From contig JAEZIB010000154.1 of the NCBI GenBank assembly GCA_023416275.1, forward strand, positions 1 through 44,243: a DNA stretch of 44,243 nucleotides, given 5' to 3'. This stretch comes from Bacillota bacterium. Its GTDB lineage: Bacteria > Bacillota > Clostridia > Acetivibrionales > DSM-1351. The notes beneath the pieces were generated by a model. That model worked only from the letters and a program-made list of their open reading frames with translations, was not told the DNA's origin and did not search any database. This document shows positions 26,162-35,685 of the stretch, in pieces; the stretch's first letter is position 1, and each line of letters opens with the position of its first letter. A program made the translations under genes and the position numbers.

Positions 26162-26203
26162 AAAAAGGCTCATACCAGCTTGTATTGCTGATGTGAACCT
26201 TTT
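26162..26203 (-). terminator. Terminator after the pilus-cluster fibronectin gene
   Basis: On the minus strand AAAAGGTTCACAT pairs, with small mismatches, to GTATGAGCCTTTTT around an 18-base loop, ending in a T run. It lies about 130 bp past the stop of the fibronectin type III gene and before the lipoprotein gene. Confidence 0.65.
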
Positions 26204-26330
26204 GAAATTATTTCTGTTAAATTTATTTTTTTAGTTCAATAAGATTTAGAGCTGCAAAACTATAGATGTCACTTTCCTATTATATTTTATACTGATACTA
26301 TTAATTACTTGAATTCTGAATTTCAAACAT

Positions 26331-28964
26331 CTATTTAATTTTGTCAGGTTTAGTTATTTTAACGTCAACAGCAGCACTGTCTGAAATGCTAGCGTTATTA
26401 CCTTTTATTGTAAAATTCAACTTATAGATATCACCATAATACTTGTCAATACCATCAATTATAACCTCCTGATTTGCTGAAGTTTTCAAAGCAAAATCAA
26501 CTTTAATGATATCACCCTTTTTAAAGCTTATATTATTAATAGATATACTCTGATTATCAGTAATAGTCACTTTTGACAAATCAGTTATTTTACTACCTGA
26601 CCTAGTCCATTCTGTTGTAAACAACCTTGTTGTTTTGTTATCCTTCTTTGAAACTAAAACCGCATTGAGATTCTTATTGTTTTTATTAGTATCAATTAAA
26701 GGATTAGTCAAATCACTGTCTAAAAGTATTGTAAGATCGGTAATATCACGTTTTATAGTTATAGTTAGTGATACCGGTATGTATGTTCCTAGAGAAAAAT
26801 CATTCCGCTTTTTATCACTAAGTATTTTACATTCACAATCCCAGTATTTAATCTCTATTGTTACCTCTTCAATATCAGAGTCTCCACTAGATTCTCCATC
26901 ATATTTGGCAACTACTTTATAATAGTACTTTTTGCCGTCAATTTCCATAGCATCAGGTAAGCTATTATCAGTAAATGTTTGTGTTGCGACCATACCTACC
27001 GCATTAACTAAACCAATTATATTAAAAACTGGACTATCCGCAGCTTCACTTCTCCAAATTTCATAGCTTTGTGCACCAGCAGACGGAATCCATGTTAGTT
27101 TCACTTCATTATCATCAACTATATACTCAGCTTGTAAGTTTGCAGGAGCAGCCAATATAGGCATACTCACATTAACACTGTTTGAGTACTTACCATCAGT
27201 TCCATTGAAAACAGCAGTTACCTTATAATAGTACTCTATACTATTTCTTGCTATTCTAGTAGTATAATCGGTAAATGTTGTTCCTGACAAAACTTCACTA
27301 TTAATTTTATGGAACGTACCTCCGATGCCTTCACACCTGTAAACATTATAACCCTGTGCATCCTTTGAAGCATTCCATGTAAGTCTTACATCCTTGAAAT
27401 TTATGATTTCCGCTTTTAAATTATCAGGTGCTGTCAGATTGAATATAGTTACAGCCACACTATCAGAATAATTACTCTCTCGTTCACCATTATAAACAGC
27501 AGTCACCTTATAATAGTACGTTTTTTCAATATCAGTGTTTCCTAGTTTAGATACATTATCTCTATATGTTGCCTGTGTTACTTTTTCTTTATTAATCTTT
27601 TCATAAGTACCATCCTGGCTTTCACTTCTGTATACATTGTACCCAGTTACACCAATGATAGCATCCCAATTAAGCTCTACTTCCTTATTATCTATATTTT
27701 TTGCGGTTAAGTTGCTTGGTGCAATTAATTTTGTAACCGCAACCTTTGCAATATTGGAAAAGTCACTCCACACTCCATTATAGTAAGCACTTACTTTATA
27801 AAAATAATCTTTACTGGTGTTTTCAGTAGGGATTATTACTGTACCATCTTTATAGGTTGTTCCCGTAACTGATTCTGTAAGTGAAGTAAACTCTCCGTCA
27901 ATACTCTCACTTCTATACACTTTATATTTCGTTGCTCCCGGAGAAGCAGTCCATTCTAAATGTACACTATAATCTTTATATTCACCCTTTAAGTTTCGAG
28001 GCGCGATTATACTGGGATCGTTTCCCCAAATTTTTTCATTATCATAGTATACCGCAATGTTTTCACTGTTATTATATGAATAGTCATTTAATAGATAATA
28101 GTTTCTGATATATGTATCTTTAAAGAAATTAGACTCGTCAACGTTAAGACCTATTTTATGAAACGCTGGCTGCAGCATTAAGTAATAAGCACTGTCAATA
28201 GCAGCAGAAGTATTTTCAAAATAAGTCTCACAGTAATAGTCTGCAACTTTCACATTATTTTCATTATAAACATCTATTGGCATCTTATAAAAATTCATTC
28301 TAGTTATATCTTCATTCTGAACATCCTTATTCCCAAGAGTATATTCTGCATAGTATGGAAAAGGATTCAGCTTTGCGTCAGACTGTTCAATTCTTTCCTG
28401 TCCGGCATTTGTATTATTTGTGTCAGCAACTATTTTCGGTTCACCGTCAATAGTGAAAAAGTATTTAATTTTCATTCTGCTTAGCTCTAAATCAGTCGTC
28501 CCCAGGTTATGAATATTAACCCAATTCTTAATTCTCTCTACAGAAGTATTTTTTTCTGTTTCTGTATATGAATCTCTAAACTCCAACGTAATTTTGGGTT
28601 TTCCAGTGCCTTTAACAGAATAATTTTCTTTGCTGCTTGCAATCAAGATAGTGTCCTCACCAGATTTCCCATAGAGATCCACAGAATAGGAATAGCTGCC
28701 GACGTCAGTTTCTACAAAACTGAAACTGCCATTATTGGGTACATTACTTTTAAAACTCCTAAACCCCAAATATGTACCCCCATTACAACTTCTCTTAATC
28801 AGCAATTCTTTTACTTGCTGATTAGAGCTCCACTCAATAGTCACTTTGCTCCCATCTCCGATTGAATACCTTACCCAGCTAGTCGTCTCGTCGGCATATG
28901 TAGGAATAACCATACAAGCAATTATTATAAAAATTAGAGCAAATGATATCCATTTCTTTAGCAT
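26331..28964 (-). CDS. Secreted protein with four fibronectin type III repeats
   Basis: Starting at ATG 28964, six bases after AGGAGG (the ATG at 28970 is only one base from it), the product has 877 residues. It begins with a classical signal peptide (MLKKWISFALIFIIIACMV, cleavage after TYA). Residues 30-310 resemble an all-beta N-terminal region including a possible carbohydrate-binding-like unit with PKITLEFRDS. Four fibronectin type III repeats follow at about 320-705, each with xxVxLxWxxxxGxxxYxVYRSExxxGxF and ending in YYYKVxAxYNG. The last 170 residues are another beta domain. It comes 130 bp after the PilX-like gene and is the last gene of the pilus cluster. A surface or pilus-associated adhesin is plausible; no prepilin signal is present. 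Confidence 0.85.
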   Translation of the reverse strand: MLKKWISFALIFIIIACMVIPTYADETTSWVRYSIGDGSKVTIEWSSNQQVKELLIKRSCNGGTYLGFRSFKSNVPNNGSFSFVETDVGSYSYSVDLYGKSGEDTILIASSKENYSVKGTGKPKITLEFRDSYTETEKNTSVERIKNWVNIHNLGTTDLELSRMKIKYFFTIDGEPKIVADTNNTNAGQERIEQSDAKLNPFPYYAEYTLGNKDVQNEDITRMNFYKMPIDVYNENNVKVADYYCETYFENTSAAIDSAYYLMLQPAFHKIGLNVDESNFFKDTYIRNYYLLNDYSYNNSENIAVYYDNEKIWGNDPSIIAPRNLKGEYKDYSVHLEWTASPGATKYKVYRSESIDGEFTSLTESVTGTTYKDGTVIIPTENTSKDYFYKVSAYYNGVWSDFSNIAKVAVTKLIAPSNLTAKNIDNKEVELNWDAIIGVTGYNVYRSESQDGTYEKINKEKVTQATYRDNVSKLGNTDIEKTYYYKVTAVYNGERESNYSDSVAVTIFNLTAPDNLKAEIINFKDVRLTWNASKDAQGYNVYRCEGIGGTFHKINSEVLSGTTFTDYTTRIARNSIEYYYKVTAVFNGTDGKYSNSVNVSMPILAAPANLQAEYIVDDNEVKLTWIPSAGAQSYEIWRSEAADSPVFNIIGLVNAVGMVATQTFTDNSLPDAMEIDGKKYYYKVVAKYDGESSGDSDIEEVTIEIKYWDCECKILSDKKRNDFSLGTYIPVSLTITIKRDITDLTILLDSDLTNPLIDTNKNNKNLNAVLVSKKDNKTTRLFTTEWTRSGSKITDLSKVTITDNQSISINNISFKKGDIIKVDFALKTSANQEVIIDGIDKYYGDIYKLNFTIKGNNASISDSAAVDVKITKPDKIK

Positions 28965-29102
28965 GTCCATCCTCCTCGCTATTAATTACCAATTATAAGT
29001 AAATAATGTCAAGTTGTTCTGTGAAATCTGCCTTTACCTATAACTTTATTATATTTCAAACGCTACCAAAAGTAAACATTTAATAACCATATATCCATTT
29101 AA

Positions 29103-31670
29103 TCATATTTCTTTCCAGCTAATAATTTTTATGTTTTTAACATTCTTCTTTTTAGCTGTCTGAATTACAGCATTTTTATCATTCAGTACTATATCAGATG
29201 CTTTATGCTTAAAAAATGCACTTATGCTTTGATTTCCAATTATCAAATTATCTATTGCATCTTCATCATACTTTATATTTGCATCTCCAAGAAAAACAAC
29301 ATTTCCCTCTGCAATTAGAATTCCATTAAAATTTGTATTCTCTTGAACATATATATCACGAGAAGAATATATTATTCCACTTCCCTGATTAGGGGCAAAA
29401 GTCTCTGAAACTGTATCTCCATCACCGACACTGCTATTTGTAAGCACAACATCACTATCATTACTATCACTATAGTACATAAAGTTATTACTATCCTTTG
29501 CATTCCTATAAACAGTAGTATTCACCTTAAACACACTCTTCTCAATATTGTCTGAAAGAGATTTTGGCGGTTTAGCCATATTAAGTTCATTTTCATTATT
29601 CACAAATAAATCCATTAACTCAGCATATTCTTTTTTACCATATTGTACAGCTTCATCATAGTGTGACACATTTCCCGAACTATCTGTTGATTCATTACCT
29701 GAAAAATCTCCTTTTGTAAATCCTGTATACGGATCATAAATAGTATTGTTTGCAGCTACTCCACCAAAGCAAAACCCTTTCAACTGATTTCCTATTGAGG
29801 GTTCAATTATTATGTCACCTGTATTAAAATATGCACCATATTCCACATCCTCCTTCCAAGGAAGAGTATTCGGACGAGTATTCGATGGATTGTCCCAAAT
29901 ATACTTTATATGCATTGCCTTTTCTAGAATATCAATTAGGTTGCCTGAAATTGCATCCATCATTGTATTTGCGCCTGCATTATACGTCGTATCCCAAGTA
30001 ATTGAATTTTCATCAATTGGTGGGTTAATATATACTCCTTTTGAATTATCATATGCATAGAAAACATTATCAGGGTTATGGATATTTGCCTTCTGTTCAA
30101 ATGCCGCCGCAGGCCTGCTGTCAGATTTCTGTATTGACATACCTGAAACATATGCTTTACCAAAGCTATTTCTATAATCATTATATACTGAACTTCCTCC
30201 AACATATACACTGCCATTGATATAGAGCTTTGAATCACCTGCAACAATAACCGCACTGGATGGATCAAATGCATTACCCTTGTTAAGTCCAACCAGCAGT
30301 CCTTCATTATTGATATCAGCTGTTTCGCCATTCCATCCTCCGATTTTTACATTGGCATTGTTTCCGTCAACTTTCAAATCATCGAAGGTAAATACATTTT
30401 GTAAATTAACCTGTGAATAGTTGGACTCACTTTCTATATTTACACTTCTGGCAAATGCATTATATCCTTTTTTTACAGTTATATCTGAATGATTTGATGG
30501 GCTGCTGCCGCACAATGTATGTATAAATGCAGCTGTTGCAACATTCCCGTTGATAATAAATGAACCACTTTTATCATTAGTAATAAAAAAGGGGTCACTT
30601 TTCATTTGAATAATAAGCATTTTTTTCAGATTAATATTATTCCATACATTCGCATTTTTACTTTTTGTTCCCGGAACTCCAGCCATTATCCCGCCAAATT
30701 CATATCCGCCAACACTATAGTCAATCTCGTCAATGGAGTTTTTCGGTATTGTTCCATAACTAATTACATCTCCAGTCACATCTACCGTTCCGCCCATAGC
30801 AATTATATTTTTTTGTGCAATGAGTGCTTTCCTTGATAGAATTGAGGGTTTTTTATTTATTCTAACTGTAGTCAATTTACTATACGAAACAGGAATATCA
30901 CTATTGTTAGATTCGGTTAAGAGACCAAATTCTGCCTTTATCTCTCTTTTGTAAGAAGATCCGTTTATAGGTGAATTATACTCACCAACTGACGTAATTT
31001 CAATCGAGGTTACTATATCTACATCATTACCAGAACCTAATTCTGAAGCCATTGTATCCCCTAGCCCGCTAAAGTTCCCCGGTGGAATAACAATATTCTT
31101 CGATTTTAGATTAACAGTCTTGTACATATATTTACCATCTTTTTGTGGATCAGCTATTTCTTTTAGGAAATTAACCTTTAATTCATCTTCATCATCTAAT
31201 TTATTTCCAAGCTCAGCTTTTACTATCTTATAGAATTGGTATTTATATTCGTTATTTGTTATCTCTTCCAGTTTGTTTTTATCAAGAACTATAATTTCTC
31301 CAGGACTTGATGTATTATCAAATACTTCAAAAAATTTTGAAGTACTATCAATAGGGTGCTTTGGCGTTTTTCCATCAACTTCAAGCTCTGTATAATATGC
31401 AATCTTTCCCTGTATTACTATATCCCTTTCACCTCTGGCTTTTTCCTGTGCTTGTCCTACCGCCTCATCAATAATCTGTGCAGCCCTCTCTGCTCCTGCT
31501 TGCGCAGCTTGCATAGCCTCGCTCCTGTCAGATGACATTACACTCATGCTTAACTCTGAACTGGTCAATGCAATAACAGCTATTGACATAACTGATAGCA
31601 TAAACAGCATAAAAAGCACCATAGTGAGTGCTGAACCATTATTCTTTTTTAAATGTTTCGCTATATTCAT
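29103..31670 (-). CDS. PilX-like pilus protein with large passenger region
   Basis: The 855-residue protein has a PilX-type N-terminus: HLKKNNGSALTMVLFMLFM and a hydrophobic helix up to residue 35, then SELSMSVMSSDRSEAMQAAQAG, the helical continuation common to PilX/PilV-like minor components. The rest is Asn-, Ser- and Gly-rich. It contains repeated short beta motifs such as INGNVATAAF, LYINGSVYVGGSSVY and GIIYSSRDIYVQENTNFNG that suggest a right-handed beta-helix or polymer-forming-like surface. It starts 13 bp after the preceding prepilin stop, within the operon. Much longer than ordinary PilX (about 150-200 residues), it may be a minor pilin carrying an adhesive passenger domain. Confidence 0.8.
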   Translation of the reverse strand: MNIAKHLKKNNGSALTMVLFMLFMLSVMSIAVIALTSSELSMSVMSSDRSEAMQAAQAGAERAAQIIDEAVGQAQEKARGERDIVIQGKIAYYTELEVDGKTPKHPIDSTSKFFEVFDNTSSPGEIIVLDKNKLEEITNNEYKYQFYKIVKAELGNKLDDEDELKVNFLKEIADPQKDGKYMYKTVNLKSKNIVIPPGNFSGLGDTMASELGSGNDVDIVTSIEITSVGEYNSPINGSSYKREIKAEFGLLTESNNSDIPVSYSKLTTVRINKKPSILSRKALIAQKNIIAMGGTVDVTGDVISYGTIPKNSIDEIDYSVGGYEFGGIMAGVPGTKSKNANVWNNINLKKMLIIQMKSDPFFITNDKSGSFIINGNVATAAFIHTLCGSSPSNHSDITVKKGYNAFARSVNIESESNYSQVNLQNVFTFDDLKVDGNNANVKIGGWNGETADINNEGLLVGLNKGNAFDPSSAVIVAGDSKLYINGSVYVGGSSVYNDYRNSFGKAYVSGMSIQKSDSRPAAAFEQKANIHNPDNVFYAYDNSKGVYINPPIDENSITWDTTYNAGANTMMDAISGNLIDILEKAMHIKYIWDNPSNTRPNTLPWKEDVEYGAYFNTGDIIIEPSIGNQLKGFCFGGVAANNTIYDPYTGFTKGDFSGNESTDSSGNVSHYDEAVQYGKKEYAELMDLFVNNENELNMAKPPKSLSDNIEKSVFKVNTTVYRNAKDSNNFMYYSDSNDSDVVLTNSSVGDGDTVSETFAPNQGSGIIYSSRDIYVQENTNFNGILIAEGNVVFLGDANIKYDEDAIDNLIIGNQSISAFFKHKASDIVLNDKNAVIQTAKKKNVKNIKIISWKEI

Positions 31671-31683
31671 AATACATCACCTG

Positions 31684-32595
31684 TTATTTTTTTACATACG
31701 ATGAAGTTTCATATACAATATCACTTTTTTCAACTTTACTTACATCTAGTACACTACTTATTGCTGCGCTTTTCTTCACGATATACACAGTAATTTTATA
31801 CAGACTGTTTATTGTGCCATAACCGGAACTATTCATATACTTAACCAAAAATTGAGAATTTCTTCTGCCTATAAAACTAACTCCTGAATTAGCTTCATCA
31901 TTCTCAATAACATAAACTGTAAAAATTTTGTTGTTTATAATCGTATCATCAGGTGTCACATAAGTTTCTATTTTCAGCTGTTCCTTACTACTAGGCGCAG
32001 AATCTTTATAGCTTACCTTCATTTTCATTTTATTAGTATTGATTATATTTCCACTAGCAATTACTCCTGCTGAATTACTAATAGTATACAATTTATTTAT
32101 CTGATCCACTTCTAGCGTTAAACTATCAGTGACTGTTACATCAATAGTATTGATGTCTGATCCGCTATAATCCTTTACTGTAAGCGTGACCGTATTGTCT
32201 GAGAGATCTCCTTGCTTAATTACAAACTCAGAATCAGCATTATCAGCTTCCGTAATATCTATAGTATTAGTAGAATATGCAGTATCAGCGCTTACCTTTC
32301 CTTCTTGTTCTAGCAATACACTGTGATATGGAACTAAATCTCCGTTGCCCATACTGGCATAAATAGTAGGTGTTACTTTTTTAGAAAGAGCACTCTGAGC
32401 CTTTACCTCCTCCATAACCCTTTCAGCCATAGCAATGGCATCAGTTTTTTGCTTAGCTACGGCATTATTATTAACTGAAGCTAAAACCGAATTTAGCAAC
32501 GGCACGGCAATAATGGCCAATATAGCTACTGCCAGCATTATCTCAACAAAGGTTGCACCCTTTTCAGCTTTTAGAATTCTCAGGTTATTTTTCAT
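31684..32595 (-). CDS. Type IV prepilin-like minor pilin
   Basis: The ATG at 32595 has GGAAG eight bases upstream and gives 303 residues; the GTG at 32604 is less likely. A class III signal is plain: EKG followed by ATFVEIMLAVAILAIIAVP, with the expected Glu at position 5 of the mature form. The peptidase encoded in the same operon should cut after the Gly. The C-terminal 240 residues are beta-rich with no cysteines I can pair and no named family. The start overlaps the end of the pilO-like gene by 11 bp, showing translational coupling. Probable role: minor pilin that primes or tips the fibre. Confidence 0.88.
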   Translation of the reverse strand: MKNNLRILKAEKGATFVEIMLAVAILAIIAVPLLNSVLASVNNNAVAKQKTDAIAMAERVMEEVKAQSALSKKVTPTIYASMGNGDLVPYHSVLLEQEGKVSADTAYSTNTIDITEADNADSEFVIKQGDLSDNTVTLTVKDYSGSDINTIDVTVTDSLTLEVDQINKLYTISNSAGVIASGNIINTNKMKMKVSYKDSAPSSKEQLKIETYVTPDDTIINNKIFTVYVIENDEANSGVSFIGRRNSQFLVKYMNSSGYGTINSLYKITVYIVKKSAAISSVLDVSKVEKSDIVYETSSYVKK

Positions 32596-33973
32596 TTCTA
32601 ACACTTCCAGTTGTCTTACCGATTTTTACTCTTGGTGACTTTTCGTCATCATATTTAATTAAATAAGAAAGAGTTTTATCAGTATTATTAATAATATTTA
32701 AGTTTACTCCTGCCTTATCCTCCTCACCGTATCGCTTAGAAGATAAAATAACAAGTCTTAAATCCTTTCCTACAGGAATAAACTCAAAAGTCTGTGAATA
32801 CTCATGGTCAGGATATGCTTCATGGTCAGTTTTGAACTTGCAGTAATACTTACCAGCCTTTTTCTCTATAAATATTTCAGCATTTTCAATGCCCTTGCTG
32901 TCTCCGTAAACCACTGGTAATGAATAGCTAGTCTTAGCTGCCGGGCTTTCACAGCCGACAGAAACGCTTGGTGCAAGACCACCTCCAAAAGCAGATGCTA
33001 CTACATAAAAATCATATTTAACCAGTTCTAAATTTTCGTCATCACTTTTTGTACCGTTTTCTGTTGAGTAAGAAGTATCAGCGCTATCTGTACTTAATGC
33101 GTCAAAACCACTGTACTCTTTGAAAAGATTTGTTTTGTTTTCTGCTGATGCTAAAGGTGACCACTTTCCATCAGGAAGTAAATAATAACCAGCTGTAGCT
33201 CTATCCATTATACCGTAGAAGGTAATAGTAGCAGATAGCTTTAGCTTACCATCAGTGTCCTCACTCTTGCCACTTGCAGCACCAGAAATACTGACTGAAT
33301 TACAGTAAGCCTTTGTACCCAATTTTTTAAGGTTTGTGAGAAAATCTTTTATTTGTTCATTTGTCCCTTCAGCCTCTACTTTTACAGAAACGCTATAGGG
33401 CTTTCCATCTGGAACTTCAATATCATCTTTATTACTAGTAACTTGCGATTCTAGCCCCCATAAATAAAAATAGTTTTTGATTTTAGAACTAGCTGCACTA
33501 TTTGCCTCAGATTGGGAGTCAAGCTGGCCATTTGAACCATCAGCAGCAACAGATGTCTCTTGTCCTCCAGCTTCATTAGCAGCTTCAGTAGAGTTCTCTG
33601 TTGTAGAACCTGAATTTTCTTCGTTACCAACCGCCTTGTAATCTTCAAAGCTAATTGATTTAAATTCAAGCTTTGAATCCTTGCTAATGTTTTTAATTGT
33701 AATTACCAACTCAGATATATCAATCTTTGGTGGATATACCGATCTTAAATTGGTAAGCTTTGCTGACAATATCTTTATATCACTGTCGATATTTTCAGCC
33801 TTTGACTTATATGCAGCATTAACAGCATAAGTACTGTTTAATGTTGTAAGCTCCTCATTTATAGCCTTAATACTTGATATTCTTGGTAAAAATAAAAACC
33901 TAACAAATACAACAACAAATATAAAAATACCTAATCCAATTAACAACTTCTTATCACGTTCCGTTATTTTCAT
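32585..33973 (-). CDS. pilO: PilO-like inner-membrane pilus assembly protein
   Basis: The protein has 462 residues: a short cytoplasmic start, one membrane segment (LLIGLGIFIFVVVFVRFLF), a coiled coil at 35-75 and a periplasm-side (here extracellular) ferredoxin-like domain including KLEFKSISFEDYKAVG. That is the PilO plan. An unusual Ser/Glu/Asn-rich linker (about residues 115-155) and a long C-terminal beta extension of about 200 residues roughly double the normal PilO length of about 200. The gene follows pilN by 19 bp. PilO pairs with PilN to connect the cytoplasmic PilM ring to the membrane platform. Assignment rests on topology and gene order more than on motifs. Confidence 0.8.
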   Translation of the reverse strand: MKITERDKKLLIGLGIFIFVVVFVRFLFLPRISSIKAINEELTTLNSTYAVNAAYKSKAENIDSDIKILSAKLTNLRSVYPPKIDISELVITIKNISKDSKLEFKSISFEDYKAVGNEENSGSTTENSTEAANEAGGQETSVAADGSNGQLDSQSEANSAASSKIKNYFYLWGLESQVTSNKDDIEVPDGKPYSVSVKVEAEGTNEQIKDFLTNLKKLGTKAYCNSVSISGAASGKSEDTDGKLKLSATITFYGIMDRATAGYYLLPDGKWSPLASAENKTNLFKEYSGFDALSTDSADTSYSTENGTKSDDENLELVKYDFYVVASAFGGGLAPSVSVGCESPAAKTSYSLPVVYGDSKGIENAEIFIEKKAGKYYCKFKTDHEAYPDHEYSQTFEFIPVGKDLRLVILSSKRYGEEDKAGVNLNIINNTDKTLSYLIKYDDEKSPRVKIGKTTGSVRNEK

Positions 33974-33992
33974 AAAATCACATCCTAGATCT

Positions 33993-34982
33993 TTAATTGA
34001 TATTAAAAGATTTTATAATCCTATTTATAATCTGTTCTGTATTTGTAAAGCTAACCGAATCACTTTTGTATGTAACAATATAGCACTTGTTCTCCTTAAT
34101 TACGCAAAGCTCTGAACATGTGTATTGTATATTGTTATCCTCATAGCTATACACTGTCTTAACTGCATCTAACTTTGAATTTTTAGTTTGTGAGGAATAT
34201 ACAAGCTTATAATTTTTTAAAGTTCTCTTTAGCTTGCTTTGTCTCTCATCTGCAAAAGCCTTAACCTGCAATTGTGTACTTTCTCGGAGAATCTCTAAAG
34301 AAGCTGGGCTTGCATTTGTCAAAGAATTACTCGCAGATAAAAGAACTTTGCTGTCTTTCTCCTCACTAATAGCCCAATCAGGTATATATCCAATACTAAA
34401 TTTATTATCCCATCCATAATATTTAGTTAAACTATCTTTATTGACACCTTCTAGTACAAGATCAAAGGTCTTTCCATTATTATCCTGACCCTTTGAAATG
34501 GCTGACAGCCCAATTTTTTTAAAGTATGCATCGTCTTTTATGTTTTTAATAAAGGAAGCTATTGTCTCCTCATTTTCGGCAACACAGTTAAGCGAAACCT
34601 TTACATCTGATTCCGACTCACCCGATATGTCCATTTTTTGTACAAATACTTTTTCAGGTGAAACTTTCTCAACTGCATTTATTATGTCTAAAGAACTAAA
34701 CTGCTTTTGAGCTAGCCCTGTTCCTTCTTTCTCTCTCGCTTCAACTGCCTGTTTTAAAGTATTAAATTCTTTTACTTGAGTCACGTAACTATTTGTTTGT
34801 GCAACTTCGTCAATCAGCACAGCTTTCTCATTTTTAAGGTTATACTCATATAACGTTGGAAATATATACGCTGATGCAAAGGCAACCCCTATAAGTATAA
34901 TTAAAATGGAAAGTGATGCTTTTTTGTACTTACTCTTTTTTTCAAATACATAACTGGCAGGTATTAGATTTAAGTCTTTCAA
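33993..34982 (-). CDS. pilN: PilN-like inner-membrane pilus assembly protein
   Basis: The N-terminus MKDLNLIPASYVFEKKSK matches the conserved PilN tail that binds the groove of PilM (normally DLNLLPWR-like). One membrane helix follows (ASLSILIILIGVAFASAY), then a coiled coil and a PilN-like ferredoxin fold (residues 95-165, ending in KKIGLSAISKG). Residues 190-329 are an extra C-terminal domain, GIYPDWAIS-like in start, which is not part of standard PilN. Total length is 329 against about 180-200 for classic PilN. It sits between a prepilin gene and the pilO-like gene. Confidence 0.85.
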   Translation of the reverse strand: MKDLNLIPASYVFEKKSKYKKASLSILIILIGVAFASAYIFPTLYEYNLKNEKAVLIDEVAQTNSYVTQVKEFNTLKQAVEAREKEGTGLAQKQFSSLDIINAVEKVSPEKVFVQKMDISGESESDVKVSLNCVAENEETIASFIKNIKDDAYFKKIGLSAISKGQDNNGKTFDLVLEGVNKDSLTKYYGWDNKFSIGYIPDWAISEEKDSKVLLSASNSLTNASPASLEILRESTQLQVKAFADERQSKLKRTLKNYKLVYSSQTKNSKLDAVKTVYSYEDNNIQYTCSELCVIKENKCYIVTYKSDSVSFTNTEQIINRIIKSFNIN

Positions 34983-35020
34983 TATACATCTCCACCTTAA
35001 TTAGAAATTAGTACTTCTGC

Positions 35021-35641
35021 TTATTCTATTGGAATTCTATAACTGCTTTCCAGTGCTATTTTTCCACTTTTTCCACATTCAACCTCAACATAGACTTCTA
35101 TTAAGTCATTAGCAATTAAAGCTTGCGTGATTGGGTCTTTATCTACTCCCTTTATTTTCTTCTCAACAATAAAGTCAAGGACTTTTACATCTCTGTCATT
35201 AGTAGACTTTTCACTTAAATAATTGTCACTTGGCTGTGGCTTAATCTCACTAAAATTAGTTACATCTGGTTCATAATACAATATACCGTCTTTAAAGCTA
35301 TACCTTTTTGTTTTACCATCATCACCGGTAATAGCAATGCTTCGCCCCTTATTAAGATTATTATTATCTAATAATAAATCTATTTTAATATTGCTACTCC
35401 CCACATTACTTCTCTGTAAATCCCCCATAACACCATACGAAATCAAACCGTTGCCATACAATCCCTTTCCATACAAAACCGCTCTAGCACTTTTCTGTGC
35501 TGTCGATTTGTCAGATTCCGTTATAAAGTTACTGTATGCAGTAGTGAATATGAGTGAAATAGGTACCATAATAGCTGCCATGATTGCTACCGTTGCTATA
35601 ACCTCAACTAGCGTCATGCCCTTTTTACTTTTTATATCCAT
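35021..35641 (-). CDS. Type IV prepilin-like minor pilin
   Basis: This 206-residue protein has a clean prepilin leader, MDIKSKKG, followed by MTLVEVIATVAIMAAIMVP with Glu at mature position 5. The remaining domain is beta-rich and ends in GKIALESSYRIPIE. It resembles PilV/PilW-type minor pilins in size and leader, but its head domain has no motif I can name. It lies 44 bp after pilM and 38 bp before pilN, inside the operon. Confidence 0.88.
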   Translation of the reverse strand: MDIKSKKGMTLVEVIATVAIMAAIMVPISLIFTTAYSNFITESDKSTAQKSARAVLYGKGLYGNGLISYGVMGDLQRSNVGSSNIKIDLLLDNNNLNKGRSIAITGDDGKTKRYSFKDGILYYEPDVTNFSEIKPQPSDNYLSEKSTNDRDVKVLDFIVEKKIKGVDKDPITQALIANDLIEVYVEVECGKSGKIALESSYRIPIE

Positions 35642-35685
35642 TTACCCTCACTCCATTAATAACTATCTGCGTTCTAAGCTTTTGC

